From Bacteroides congonensis (GTDB lineage: Bacteria > Bacteroidota > Bacteroidia > Bacteroidales > Bacteroidaceae), in the NCBI RefSeq assembly GCF_900130125.1, contig NZ_FQXY01000009.1, forward strand, positions 535,760 to 599,759: 64,000 nt of DNA, read 5' to 3'. The position numbers were made by a program, and so were the translations under genes. Positions 43,722-51,880 of the stretch are shown in pieces (the stretch's first letter is position 1; every line of letters begins with the position of its first letter). Under the pieces are notes generated by a model. The model had not been told where the DNA came from, made no database searches, and saw only the letters and a list, made by a program, of their open reading frames with translations.

Positions 43722-44528
43722 TTATTTTCTTAAAATCGTTACTAATATACTTGCCAATGACACTAGAATAGAAGTTGCAGAGAACCAAAGGCTTGTACTG
43801 TTACTGATATCTGAATTACGAGCCTTGGCCTTATTCGGAGTCACATATACAATATCATTCTGCTGCAACCAATAGTAAGGAGAAAGAAGAGTTTCGGCCT
43901 TATTCAAATCCAATGTTATAATCTGTTGTTTGCCGTCAGCACCTTCACGAATCAATTTAACATTGTCACGGATTCCGTAAATGGTCATATCACCCGCCAT
44001 GGCCAAGGCCTCCAACAGATTCACTTTCTCATTACTAACAGTAAATGTACCGGGACGGGCAACTTCACCTAATACGGAGATTTTATAATTAACCATACGG
44101 GCAGTAACAATCGGAGTCTCTTTGATGTAAGGCTTCAGTTTCTCCACTATCATTTGCTCCACCTCCTTTTTGGTCAGTCCCCCAACTTTCAATATCCCCA
44201 ATACAGGGAAATTAATATTACCCTCATTATCTACCAGATAAGTCTGTTGGGAGGATTGGGAAGCACTCTGTGAGTTTTCGGTAGTCAGACCGGCAGAACC
44301 AATTGTGGTCAGGTTGAAAGGAGCTGCCAATTCAGGGTTCGTACATGACACCACAACAGTAAGCTGATCCTTAGGCATTATTCTGGCATCATACAGAGTT
44401 TCCTGTTGGGCAACCTGTCCCACAACTTCAGAGTCCTGCAGATAGGGGACTTTCTTGTATGACTGGCAGGAAGTAAGCAGAAAGAGTACAAACAGGCAGG
44501 AAAGTATTCCACCGACTTTTTTCTGCAT
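43722..44528 (-). CDS. Wza-like polysaccharide export lipoprotein
   Basis: I take the ATG at 44526-44528 as start (268 aa). The upstream codons to 44558 are poor. A signal with lipobox LLTSC marks an outer-membrane lipoprotein. The poly-export domain (about residues 60-150) starts with YDARIMPKDQLTVVVSC, followed by SLBB-like repeats (KISVLGEVARPGTFTV) and a C-terminal helix (LWFSATSILVSLASILV). It forms the export channel with Wzc. The gene is 6 bp upstream of wzc. Confidence 0.88.
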   Translation of the reverse strand: MQKKVGGILSCLFVLFLLTSCQSYKKVPYLQDSEVVGQVAQQETLYDARIMPKDQLTVVVSCTNPELAAPFNLTTIGSAGLTTENSQSASQSSQQTYLVDNEGNINFPVLGILKVGGLTKKEVEQMIVEKLKPYIKETPIVTARMVNYKISVLGEVARPGTFTVSNEKVNLLEALAMAGDMTIYGIRDNVKLIREGADGKQQIITLDLNKAETLLSPYYWLQQNDIVYVTPNKAKARNSDISNSTSLWFSATSILVSLASILVTILRK

Positions 44529-44576
44529 ACTTGTAGCAATACAAAATGATGTATTCATAGATATATTTCTAGTTTA

Positions 44577-46505
44577 TTATTCTTTATCCAACACCTCAAA
44601 CCGCGGAGAATTCTTCGATTTGAATTCAGGCACAACTTTCTTCATTAATCTGACCGTATCCATTATCTTAACCGTACGCGACAACTTCTCAAACTCCGCA
44701 TAAGTATCAAGAATATCGGCATATTCATAACGACGGACTTTAGCTATCATAATCTTCTTATTCTCGGTCGGAAGCGTATTTTCCTTATCACTCAAAACTT
44801 CTTCATAAAGCTTCTCACCAGGACGTAAACCGGTAAATTCAATCTTGATATCCTCTCCTGGACGATAACCCGCCAGTTCAATCATACGGGTAGCCAAGTC
44901 CACAATCTTCACGGCCTTACCCATCTCAAAGACAAAAATCTCATTACCCTCTCCCATCGTAGCAGCTTCCATTACCAAACGGCAAGCCTCAGGAATAGTC
45001 ATAAAGAAACGGATGATATCAGGATGAGTAACAGTGACAGGACCACCATTCTCTATCTGTTCTCTAAAGCGAGGAATAACTGAACCGTTACTACCCAATA
45101 CATTACCGAAACGGGTAGTGATGAATTTGGTATGGCCTTTCACTTTTCCCTCACGGATGGCACAGCCTAAACTCTGTACATAGATCTCCGCCAGACGTTT
45201 GGAACAGCCCATCACATTGGTAGGATTCACGGCTTTATCGGTAGAGACCATGATCATTTTTTCAGCACCATACTCCACAGCCATATCAGCTACCTGACGG
45301 GAACCTGTGACATTCACCAGAACAGCTTCGCAGGGATTTTCCTCCATCAAAGGCACGTGTTTATAAGCGGCGGCATGAAAGACAATTTGAGGATGATAGA
45401 GATCGAATACCATACGTACACGTTCTTTCACACGCACATCGCCAATCACCGGAATAAAATCTATGGTAGGATATTTTTTCTCAAATTCAAGACGGACATT
45501 ATGCAAAGGAGTCTCGGCAGAGTCAAACATAATGAGTTTCTGAATACCCATCTGTACAAGCTGACGGCAAAGTTCACTACCGATACTACCAGCCGCACCT
45601 GTTACTAACACAACCTTGCCCCGGAATTCTTCGGCGACCTGACGAAGATTGATATTTATTTCAGCACGACCCAGCAAGTCTTCAATCTTAATGGGACGTA
45701 TCCACTGATGGAAATTACCGTCGGAATCCGCCTCACTAATAGTGGGAGCAATCAGAGTTTTAAGAGCATTGCTTTTACAATATTCCAAAAGACGGTTTTC
45801 CTCCAGACGGGTATCCTCATAACGGGCAAAAAGAATACCCTTAATACCACGCTTACGTATTATATAGTCAACATCCGCTTCATTTTCAAAATAATAAATA
45901 GGAAGATCCGCCAAGTGGCGACGGCTGTTGTTTTTGCCATAGACATAAAAGCCTGCAACCTTATAATGTGCACTGTCACGGAGACGCAACTTCAAGGCTA
46001 CACTCTCCTCGTCAACACCATAAATAAGGATACGTGTATTCTTCTTATTTACCCAATCCAACAAAAAATCGTAAGTGATGATAAGTGAAACACGAAAGAC
46101 CGTCAGCGCAGCCAGCGTCAACAAACCGTCAAACAGAAGGTAGGAGACTTTATAATTATCAAGTAGCTGTGTGTCGGATATAATCCAGAAAGAAATCACG
46201 GACAAACATCCTATCTTGAATAATACAGCGCACATGATACGCCAAAGCTCGCGTGCCTGAGAAAAACGGATGGTATTGCGATAGGTGTGAAACAATAAGG
46301 CTCCGGCAACACTTGCCGACAAAGAAACGCCGACAAACTGACAAAGCATCCAGTCGCTCATCGGAACATGCGCCATATAATGAATGACAGCATAAGCGAC
46401 CAATGAACATAAGACAGATACCACCGTATCAATACCCAAAATGATCCAATAACTCAAATAGTTCTTACGAGCGTATTGAGCTATACCCCTTAATGTTTTT
46501 TCCAT
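44577..46505 (-). CDS. Nucleotide-sugar 4,6-dehydratase (CapD/WbpM-like)
   Basis: This 642-aa membrane-anchored extended SDR has four N-terminal helices (about residues 20-130), a CoA-binding-like domain and the catalytic dehydratase domain from about residue 290. The NAD loop is TGAAGSIGSELCRQ, and STDKAVNPTNVMGCSK carries the Met-containing variant MxxxK seen in WbpM/FlaA1. It converts UDP-GlcNAc to the 4-keto-6-deoxy intermediate for FucNAc or QuiNAc-type sugars, which the distal epimerase and WecA-like transferase can use. It directly follows upxY, where upxZ is usually expected. Confidence 0.93.
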   Translation of the reverse strand: MEKTLRGIAQYARKNYLSYWIILGIDTVVSVLCSLVAYAVIHYMAHVPMSDWMLCQFVGVSLSASVAGALLFHTYRNTIRFSQARELWRIMCAVLFKIGCLSVISFWIISDTQLLDNYKVSYLLFDGLLTLAALTVFRVSLIITYDFLLDWVNKKNTRILIYGVDEESVALKLRLRDSAHYKVAGFYVYGKNNSRRHLADLPIYYFENEADVDYIIRKRGIKGILFARYEDTRLEENRLLEYCKSNALKTLIAPTISEADSDGNFHQWIRPIKIEDLLGRAEININLRQVAEEFRGKVVLVTGAAGSIGSELCRQLVQMGIQKLIMFDSAETPLHNVRLEFEKKYPTIDFIPVIGDVRVKERVRMVFDLYHPQIVFHAAAYKHVPLMEENPCEAVLVNVTGSRQVADMAVEYGAEKMIMVSTDKAVNPTNVMGCSKRLAEIYVQSLGCAIREGKVKGHTKFITTRFGNVLGSNGSVIPRFREQIENGGPVTVTHPDIIRFFMTIPEACRLVMEAATMGEGNEIFVFEMGKAVKIVDLATRMIELAGYRPGEDIKIEFTGLRPGEKLYEEVLSDKENTLPTENKKIMIAKVRRYEYADILDTYAEFEKLSRTVKIMDTVRLMKKVVPEFKSKNSPRFEVLDKE

Positions 46506-46557
46506 TATAGTATAAACGAATAAAATTGCGTATCAGAGATACAACCAGAAATTAAAA

Positions 46558-47130
46558 TCAAGCCCTCACCGGCTCTACATAACCTACCGGCATGTCAGCA
46601 CAGGCACATCCAAGCATATTAAGCCGGACGGCAATCTTACTTCTACCGTCTACCGTAACAAGTTCACCCACAAGTCCCATCAAAGGGCCTTTGATGACGC
46701 GAACCTTCTCACCACGTGCCAAAGGAGCACTGTTCATACAGATTGCTTCTTCTGAATAATCAAGCATAAAACGGAAACGAGCCATCTGCTCATCAGGAAT
46801 GACAGTCGGACTGCTCTCACCACGCATTACCATATACCGACTTACTGTAGAAAAGGAAAGAACCTCTTTGCGTTCTTTTGCATCGGCATGCACAAACACC
46901 ATCATTGGAAGCAACACTGATTCGACCATCTTACGGCGGTCACTCCACTGGTGAACCTCCTGTTGAACCGGAACAAAATTTTCAATCCCCATTTTAGACA
47001 AACGTTCCGAGACTTTCTTTTCGTGATGCATGCGAACCAAAGCTACATACCAGCGTTTAGAGTGTGCTACGCCTTCCCCTGTCCCATTACTAGGCCCAGC
47101 AATTACTGATTTTCTCTTTGTTAAAATCAT
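46558..47130 (-). CDS. upxY: UpxY-family transcription antiterminator
   Basis: This 190-aa NusG-like protein is the first gene of the capsule operon. The NGN-type domain begins with KRWYVALVRMHHEKKVSERL near residue 25 and a KOW-like segment GEKVRVIKGPLMGLVGELV is near residue 140. UpxY proteins prevent early termination in the leader of their own capsule operon. The start ATG at 47130 lies 21 bp from the left inverted repeat of the promoter switch. No upxZ gene follows. Confidence 0.92.
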   Translation of the reverse strand: MILTKRKSVIAGPSNGTGEGVAHSKRWYVALVRMHHEKKVSERLSKMGIENFVPVQQEVHQWSDRRKMVESVLLPMMVFVHADAKERKEVLSFSTVSRYMVMRGESSPTVIPDEQMARFRFMLDYSEEAICMNSAPLARGEKVRVIKGPLMGLVGELVTVDGRSKIAVRLNMLGCACADMPVGYVEPVRA

Positions 47131-47151
47131 GTTTTTTTACCCCATATTTGT

Positions 47152-47174
47152 CCGTTACTTCTTAGGTAACGGAT
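47152..47174 (+). repeat. Left inverted repeat of the capsule promoter switch
   Basis: CCGTTAC-TTCTTAG-GTAACGG plus AT. The 7-bp arms are palindromic around a 7-bp asymmetric spacer, the layout expected for a tyrosine-recombinase crossover site. It is the exact reverse complement of 47412-47434. Confidence 0.9.
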
Positions 47175-47218
47175 AAATCACATGCAACAATGAAAAAGGA
47201 AATTACACACATTGACAG

Positions 47219-47275
47219 GGGAGAAAAAAAGGAATTGCCTAATAATCAACGAAAAGGCTCTTTGGATTAGGCAAT
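47219..47275 (-). terminator. Leftward terminator inside the invertible segment
   Basis: A 10-bp perfect stem (47234-47243 and 47266-47275, ATTGCCTAAT/ATTAGGCAAT) is followed on the minus strand by TCC and seven T. In this orientation it would stop recombinase read-through before upxY. Confidence 0.65.
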
Positions 47276-47285
47276 AAAAATGATT

Positions 47286-47326
47286 GAACATGAAAATAGA
47301 CTTATTTCATGTTCGGATAGTTTTTT
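47286..47326 (+). terminator. Rightward terminator-like hairpin inside the invertible segment
   Basis: A 10-bp stem GAACATGAAA/TTTCATGTTC (47286-47295, 47305-47314) is followed on the plus strand by GGATAG and six T. After inversion it would face leftward, upstream of the promoter. Confidence 0.55.
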
Positions 47327-47366
47327 GCCCTATGTTTCAGATAAAACTAAAAAAAGTGAAGAAATA

Positions 47367-47399
47367 TTTGTATGCTATTTATGTTTTTGTCTATCTTTG
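47367..47399 (+). promoter_or_regulatory. Capsule promoter, currently in the OFF orientation
   Basis: TTTG (47367-47370), 21 nt, TATCTTTG (47392-47399) is a canonical Bacteroidales promoter on the plus strand inside the invertible segment. It points toward the 3' end of the recombinase gene and away from upxY. No TAnnTTTG box is found on the minus strand of the segment. Confidence 0.82.
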
Positions 47400-47411
47400 C
47401 GTCAAATTTAA

Positions 47412-47434
47412 ATCCGTTACCTAAGAAGTAACGG
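47412..47434 (-). repeat. Right inverted repeat of the capsule promoter switch
   Basis: ATCCGTTACCTAAGAAGTAA plus CGG. It is the exact reverse complement of 47152-47174, with spacer CTAAGAA on the plus strand. Confidence 0.9.
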
Positions 47435-47473
47435 GCGTTTATTATCACTGGTTACCAATACATTACACTAAAA

Positions 47474-48430
47474 TCACCTGCCTGCGCAGTAGTTCATTAC
47501 GTAAGATAAATTCCCTTTATTTACCTTTGTACGTTCTTCAAGCCCGAAGCCTTTCAAATAGATTTGTGTGGTTTTTATAGATTTGTGTCCTAATGATTCA
47601 CTAATCATTTCAATTGAGACTCCCCGGTATTTGGCGGTAGTAGCCCAGGAATGACGAAGCGTATAGGAAGAAACCGGAGATTTCAGATGCAACGCCCTTG
47701 CCAAATCCTTTAAATTACTATTAAACCGGCGGAGAGCGGACTGATATTCCCGGAAAGCACGCTCATCTTTCCGTCTCTTGTCACCACGGAGAATATCAAA
47801 CAGATAATCCGGGCAATCGGGCAAAGAATCCTGCTTGTTCCGTAGTTGCTCAATCATCTCCCTTGCGCTGTCCAACACCTCCACGCTCATGGGAGTCTTG
47901 GTCTTGACACGGTTATAACGCAGCACATTGCTTTCCAAAGCCGATTTCTCCAGATGAGCCAAGTCAGCGAACGACATTCCGCAAAACTGGAACATCAGGG
48001 TGGCAATGGCTTGCGTACGACGTAAACGCTCCGACTTCGGGTCTTCATACAAGAGCTTGTGAAGTTCGGCAGCAGGCAAGGCTTTTTTCTGACGGACATC
48101 CACGCCCGTATAGACATCACCGAACAGTCGGGGCACATAAGGGGCATTCCCCGCTTCCACTCCCCGATTGTAAATGCTACGAAGCATACGCATATACGTA
48201 GAAATCGTATTGGGCTTCAAGCCACACTCGTAAAGATACTGCCCGTAGCATCGTAAACGGCCACGGGTGATCTGCCTGAACGACATATTGGATATGCCGC
48301 AGAACTTGCTGAAAGAAAAAAGGGCATTCTTGTAAACATGCGCCGTGGAATGGCGCCCCTCCTCTCGCAAACGACCGATGTAGAGTTCCCCACACCGGCT
48401 AAATCCATTTTTACTTGTCATTTGCATCAC
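47474..48430 (-). CDS. Tyrosine recombinase next to the capsule switch
   Basis: This 318-aa phage-integrase-family recombinase has a SAM-like N-terminal domain (about 1-100) and the catalytic domain. Visible residues are the Arg region in QAIATLMFQFCGMSFADLAH and SYTLRHSWATTAKYRG (HxxR-type box), GHKSIKTTQIYLKG with the GH box, and the nucleophile Tyr in the last motif. It probably inverts the promoter segment 47152-47434, whose right repeat is 40 bp beyond its stop codon. It may act on other switches too. The start is GTG 48430 or ATG 48427/48421. Confidence 0.9.
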   Translation of the reverse strand: MMQMTSKNGFSRCGELYIGRLREEGRHSTAHVYKNALFSFSKFCGISNMSFRQITRGRLRCYGQYLYECGLKPNTISTYMRMLRSIYNRGVEAGNAPYVPRLFGDVYTGVDVRQKKALPAAELHKLLYEDPKSERLRRTQAIATLMFQFCGMSFADLAHLEKSALESNVLRYNRVKTKTPMSVEVLDSAREMIEQLRNKQDSLPDCPDYLFDILRGDKRRKDERAFREYQSALRRFNSNLKDLARALHLKSPVSSYTLRHSWATTAKYRGVSIEMISESLGHKSIKTTQIYLKGFGLEERTKVNKGNLSYVMNYCAGR

Positions 48431-48452
48431 TAGTTATTTTATATATATACCA

Positions 48453-48508
48453 TTTGGCAAGCGGCAAAAAAACGAATCTTTTCGCAGCTTTATCGCACAC
48501 TTGCCAAA
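48453..48508. repeat. 9-bp inverted repeat between divergent genes
   Basis: TTTGGCAAG (48453-48461) and CTTGCCAAA (48500-48508) are exact inverse repeats 38 bp apart, in the 127-bp region between the recombinase and the rightward 136-aa gene. A shared operator is possible. Confidence 0.35.
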
Positions 48509-48557
48509 GTATGTTCTAATATTTAATACTTTTAACTAAAGTAAAAATTAGCAAATT

Positions 48558-48968
48558 ATGGCTAGTAAAAAGACACCCAAAAGAGAAGCGAAAACACGAG
48601 TAAAAAACAATGCCCAAAATCGGAAAAAGAGTGGCGGCAGATGTAAGAAAGCGGAAATTATCAGTGAGGAAGAACTGGAAAAAAGAGGCGGACTGACCGG
48701 AGATGAAACGGCACTTTTCACGGTATATCTGCAAAAATTTGACAAGGGAGATGTCCATATGAAGTACTCCAAAAAACTAAAAGATTTAGCCAAACACATC
48801 CATGAAAAAGAGCACTTGTACGTCCCAAAGCAAGGTGGGTATAAGTTAATGGAAGTCAGCAGTATAGAAACAGAGTTATCCGTAATCAGAGGAACTCTCC
48901 GGGAACAGCGGGAAGAAAAGGAAAGACAGGCTAAAGAGAAAGGCTCTAATAAGTTTTTACAAAAATAA
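48558..48968 (+). CDS. Hypothetical basic protein at capsule flank
   Basis: I do not recognise this 136-aa protein. The first 30 residues are very basic (MASKKTPKREAKTRVKNNAQ), and the centre reads ISEEELEKRGGLTGDETALF then a Lys/Glu-rich helix ending SNKFLQK. Composition suggests a soluble nucleic-acid-binding or helical coiled-coil protein. It is transcribed divergently from the recombinase and may be regulated with it through the inverted repeat between them. Similar small proteins are often found at the 5' side of Bacteroides capsule loci. Confidence 0.6.
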   Translation: MASKKTPKREAKTRVKNNAQNRKKSGGRCKKAEIISEEELEKRGGLTGDETALFTVYLQKFDKGDVHMKYSKKLKDLAKHIHEKEHLYVPKQGGYKLMEVSSIETELSVIRGTLREQREEKERQAKEKGSNKFLQK

Positions 48969-49046
48969 TTGTGCAGGTGAGATGCAAGCTCTACTTTTGC
49001 CGCCGTTTACAACCGGCTGAAAAACAGTAAACTTTTACCAGAAAAA

Positions 49047-49126
49047 ATAGTGACGCTATCCGGTCGCGATGGCGTCACTATGAGACGAGGATAGTAACGC
49101 TATATCTGCAGCATACCGTCACTATC
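49047..49126. repeat. Two tandem hairpins built from four ATAGTGACG-type units
   Basis: ATAGTGACGC (49047-49056) pairs with GCGTCACTAT (49072-49081). GATAGTAACG (49090-49099) pairs with CGTCACTATC (49117-49126), with one mismatch. They lie in the gap between two small rightward genes. They may be protein-binding sites, a short repeat family or mRNA structures. Confidence 0.55.
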
Positions 49127-49185
49127 CCGAGAGGGAGAAGTTTATGCAATAAACAGGAGTAATTTTAATTAAATCTTTTTATATA

Positions 49186-49530
49186 ATGAGAAAAAATTGT
49201 AAGAAAAAAAAGTCTGAAGACTACATGTCAGTATGGAAGAAACGTATTGCCGTCGAAAAAGGAATTTCGGAAATATGTGCGGAAAGAATCGTGCAGAAGT
49301 GTATGGAACTGGTAAAGCACATGCTATATGGAAATGTAATGATAGCTTTTCAGAAACAGGACGGAACATTCTGTTTGGAAAAAGGCACATTGGTAGGATA
49401 CGAAAAATTCTTTCATCGTGAATTCAAGTTCACTGTGAAACAGGAGTCTGTAATCTACTGGAGTGAGGAACAAAACGGATGGAGAAGATTCAGAATCAGC
49501 AACCTGATGGAATGGAAGGCAATCGTATAA
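49186..49530 (+). CDS. DUF2693-like SH3 beta-barrel protein
   Basis: This 114-aa protein has a basic N-terminus (about 1-40) and a C-terminal beta-rich part VMIAFQKQDGTFCLEKGTLV...FRISNLMEWKAIV that resembles DUF2693 / SH3 beta-barrel fold proteins of Bacteroides. The function is unknown. It lies 22 bp before the DUF4373 gene in the same direction, so the two are probably an operon. It is preceded by the tandem hairpins. Confidence 0.65.
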   Translation: MRKNCKKKKSEDYMSVWKKRIAVEKGISEICAERIVQKCMELVKHMLYGNVMIAFQKQDGTFCLEKGTLVGYEKFFHREFKFTVKQESVIYWSEEQNGWRRFRISNLMEWKAIV

Positions 49531-49552
49531 TTTATAATAAAAATATTTAACT

Positions 49553-50341
49553 ATGAGTATGATAAACAAAGGGATACCTTATTTCCCTACACCGGCAAAC
49601 TTTTTCGATGAAGAAACTATGGAATTACTGGAAGCCAAATTCGGAGTTTTAGCTTCTTATATCGTCCTGCGATTGCTTTGCAAAATTTATAAGGAAGGAT
49701 ATTACATTTCCTGGGGAAAGGAACAAAGCCTGATCTTCATCCGCAAAGTAGGTGGCGGGATAAAAGAGGAAATAATGGAAAAGGTTATGGAACTATTATT
49801 GGAGAAGGGATTTTTCCATAAGGAGACGTTCGAAAAATATGGTGTACTGACTTCGGAACGAATTCAGGAAGTGTGGTTCGAAGCAACTACGCGGCGAAAA
49901 ATAGATTTCTCCCAATTACCTTATATATTGGAAAACAAAAAGAAAAAAGGGAAACAGAAAGAGGATGCGGGTAAAGAAAATGCAGACATTTTTCCAACTC
50001 AAGAGAACGTGAATCCGGAAAATGATGACATTTCCGGACAAACTAAACTAAAGCAAACTAAACTAAATCCTGAGGAAGAAGAAATAAGCGATGCTTCGTT
50101 TGAAATTCCGGGGTATGCCTACAATCAGGCTACGCACAACATAGCCGGGCTGATAGAAAGCCTGGAATGCCACAAAGTGACGAATCCGAAAGAGAGGCAG
50201 ACGATTCTCCGGCTGTCGGATTATGGCAGGAAAGGTACTCAGGTGTGGAAACTGCTTTCCAATACGTCCTGGAACAAAATCGGGGCGCCGGGGAAATATA
50301 TCATTGCGGCGTTAGCCGGCGGACGGAAACAAGCCGGATGA
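49553..50341 (+). CDS. DUF4373 domain protein (Lin1244/Lin1753-like)
   Basis: This 262-aa protein carries the N-terminal DUF4373 domain (about residues 5-110, [20 protein letters not shown] then [20 protein letters not shown]), a winged-helix-like fold of replication-associated and phage proteins. A charged linker (about 130-190) leads to a second small domain ([20 protein letters not shown]). DUF4373 genes commonly stand beside Bacteroides capsule loci and their role there is unknown. It is the last of the three rightward capsule-flank genes. Confidence 0.8.
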   Translation: MSMINKGIPYFPTPANFFDEETMELLEAKFGVLASYIVLRLLCKIYKEGYYISWGKEQSLIFIRKVGGGIKEEIMEKVMELLLEKGFFHKETFEKYGVLTSERIQEVWFEATTRRKIDFSQLPYILENKKKKGKQKEDAGKENADIFPTQENVNPENDDISGQTKLKQTKLNPEEEEISDASFEIPGYAYNQATHNIAGLIESLECHKVTNPKERQTILRLSDYGRKGTQVWKLLSNTSWNKIGAPGKYIIAALAGGRKQAG

Positions 50342-50357
50342 TAAAAAGCTGATAAAA

Positions 50358-50400
50358 AAGGTACGAAAAATCTGTGCTTTTCACAAATTCTTCGTACCTT
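50358..50400. promoter_or_regulatory. 10-bp inverted repeat upstream of pyrB
   Basis: AAGGTACGAA (50358-50367) and TTCGTACCTT (50391-50400) are exact inverse repeats. The right arm overlaps TACCTTTA, a one-off -7 box. It may end the DUF4373 transcript or regulate pyrBI. Confidence 0.4.
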
Positions 50401-50444
50401 TACACTCCGGTAAAACAAGTTCTATCCACATAAAATATAACAAA

Positions 50445-51386
50445 ATGGAAAACAGAAGTTTAGTAACCATTGCCGAACATTCTAAAGAAAAAATCCTCTA
50501 CATGCTCGAAATGGCGAAGCAGTTTGAAATGAACCCCAACCGCCGGTTATTGCAAGGAAAGGTTGTAGCAACCCTGTTCTTCGAGCCTTCCACCCGCACC
50601 CGCCTGAGTTTTGAAACAGCTGCCAACCGTCTCGGCGCCCGGGTTATCGGATTCACCGATCCCAAGGCTACCAGTTCTTCCAAGGGGGAAACACTTAAAG
50701 ACACGATTATGATGGTGAGCAATTATGCGGACATTATCGTCATGCGCCACTATCTCGAAGGAGCGGCACGCTATGCCAGCGAAGTGGCTCCGGTGCCTAT
50801 TGTCAATGCAGGAGACGGAGCTAACCAGCATCCGTCGCAAACCATGCTCGACCTTTACTCTATCTACAAGACTCAGGGTACGCTGGAGAACCTGAATATT
50901 TTCCTGGTAGGCGATTTGAAATACGGACGTACCGTACATTCACTGTTGATGGCGATGCGCCACTTTAATCCTACTTTCCATTTCATCGCTCCCGAAGAGC
51001 TGAAAATGCCGGAAGAATACAAACTCTATTGCAAGACTCACCAAATAAAATACGTTGAACATACGGACTTCTCCGAAGAGATTATCGCTGATGCCGATAT
51101 TCTGTATATGACCCGTGTGCAACGCGAACGTTTCACCGACCTGATGGAATACGAACGGGTGAAGAACGTGTATATTCTCCGCAACAAGATGCTGGAAAAT
51201 ACCCGTCCGAACCTGCGCATTTTGCACCCGCTGCCACGTGTCAACGAGATTGCATATGACGTGGACGATAATCCGAAAGCGTATTACTTCCAACAGGCAC
51301 AAAACGGCTTGTATGCCCGCGAAGCAATTCTTTGCGATGTGTTAGGTATCACATTAGATGACGTTAAAAACGATATTTTATTATGA
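50445..51386 (+). CDS. pyrB: Aspartate carbamoyltransferase catalytic subunit
   Basis: This 313-aa enzyme condenses aspartate and carbamoyl phosphate in UMP synthesis. Carbamoyl-phosphate motif [12 protein letters not shown] is near residue 46, [10 protein letters not shown] near residue 78, HPSQTMLDL near residue 126 and the aspartate-binding [10 protein letters not shown] near residue 262. It overlaps pyrI by 4 bp and forms the PyrBI holoenzyme. Confidence 0.97.
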   Translation: MENRSLVTIAEHSKEKILYMLEMAKQFEMNPNRRLLQGKVVATLFFEPSTRTRLSFETAANRLGARVIGFTDPKATSSSKGETLKDTIMMVSNYADIIVMRHYLEGAARYASEVAPVPIVNAGDGANQHPSQTMLDLYSIYKTQGTLENLNIFLVGDLKYGRTVHSLLMAMRHFNPTFHFIAPEELKMPEEYKLYCKTHQIKYVEHTDFSEEIIADADILYMTRVQRERFTDLMEYERVKNVYILRNKMLENTRPNLRILHPLPRVNEIAYDVDDNPKAYYFQQAQNGLYAREAILCDVLGITLDDVKNDILL

Positions 51387-51844
51387 GCGAAAATAAACAA
51401 GAACTACAAGTAGCCGCCCTTGAGAACGGGACAGTGATTGACCATATTCCATCTGAAAAGCTCTTTACCGTAGTACAACTGCTCGGTGTGGAACATATGA
51501 CGAGCAACATCACTATCGGATTCAATCTCGAAAGCAAGAAACTGGGCAAGAAAGGTATCATCAAGATTGCGGATAAGTTTTTCTGCGATGAGGAGATCAA
51601 CCGTATTTCAGTGGTTGCGCCTCATGTCAAACTGAATATCATCCGTGATTACGAGGTAGTGGAAAAGAAGGAAGTGAAGATGCCGGACGAACTTCGCGGA
51701 ATCGTGAAATGCGCCAATCCGAAATGTATCACGAACAATGAGCCGATGGCTACGTTATTCCACGTGATAGACAAGGATAACTGCATCGTAAAATGCCATT
51801 ATTGCGAGAAAGAACAGAAACGTGAGGAAATTACCATCCTCTGA
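51383..51844 (+). CDS. pyrI: Aspartate carbamoyltransferase regulatory subunit
   Basis: This 153-aa subunit has an allosteric nucleotide domain (about residues 8-95, including GTVIDHI) and a zinc domain with four Cys: CANPKC near residue 110 and CHYC near residue 138. It binds CTP and ATP and holds catalytic trimers together. The ATGA overlap with pyrB indicates translational coupling. Confidence 0.96.
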   Translation: MSENKQELQVAALENGTVIDHIPSEKLFTVVQLLGVEHMTSNITIGFNLESKKLGKKGIIKIADKFFCDEEINRISVVAPHVKLNIIRDYEVVEKKEVKMPDELRGIVKCANPKCITNNEPMATLFHVIDKDNCIVKCHYCEKEQKREEITIL

Positions 51845-51880
51845 ATTCTTTGATTCCTCATTTTTAAATCTTCATTCAAA

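Larger units (their letters stand above)
47152..47434. other. Invertible promoter segment of the capsule operon
   Basis: Two 23-bp perfect inverted repeats enclose 237 bp. The segment carries a canonical promoter that currently reads rightward, so the operon promoter points away from upxY. Two hairpins lie inside it, each with a T-run on a different strand. Inversion by the adjacent tyrosine recombinase would place the promoter just upstream of upxY. The whole 343-bp gene-free stretch 47,131-47,473 is this switch and its flanks. Confidence 0.88.

Noticed and set aside
47474..48430. Integrase of a mobile element
   Set aside because: There are no att repeats, relaxase, or cargo genes nearby. 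Its position beside an inverted-repeat promoter fits a local invertase.
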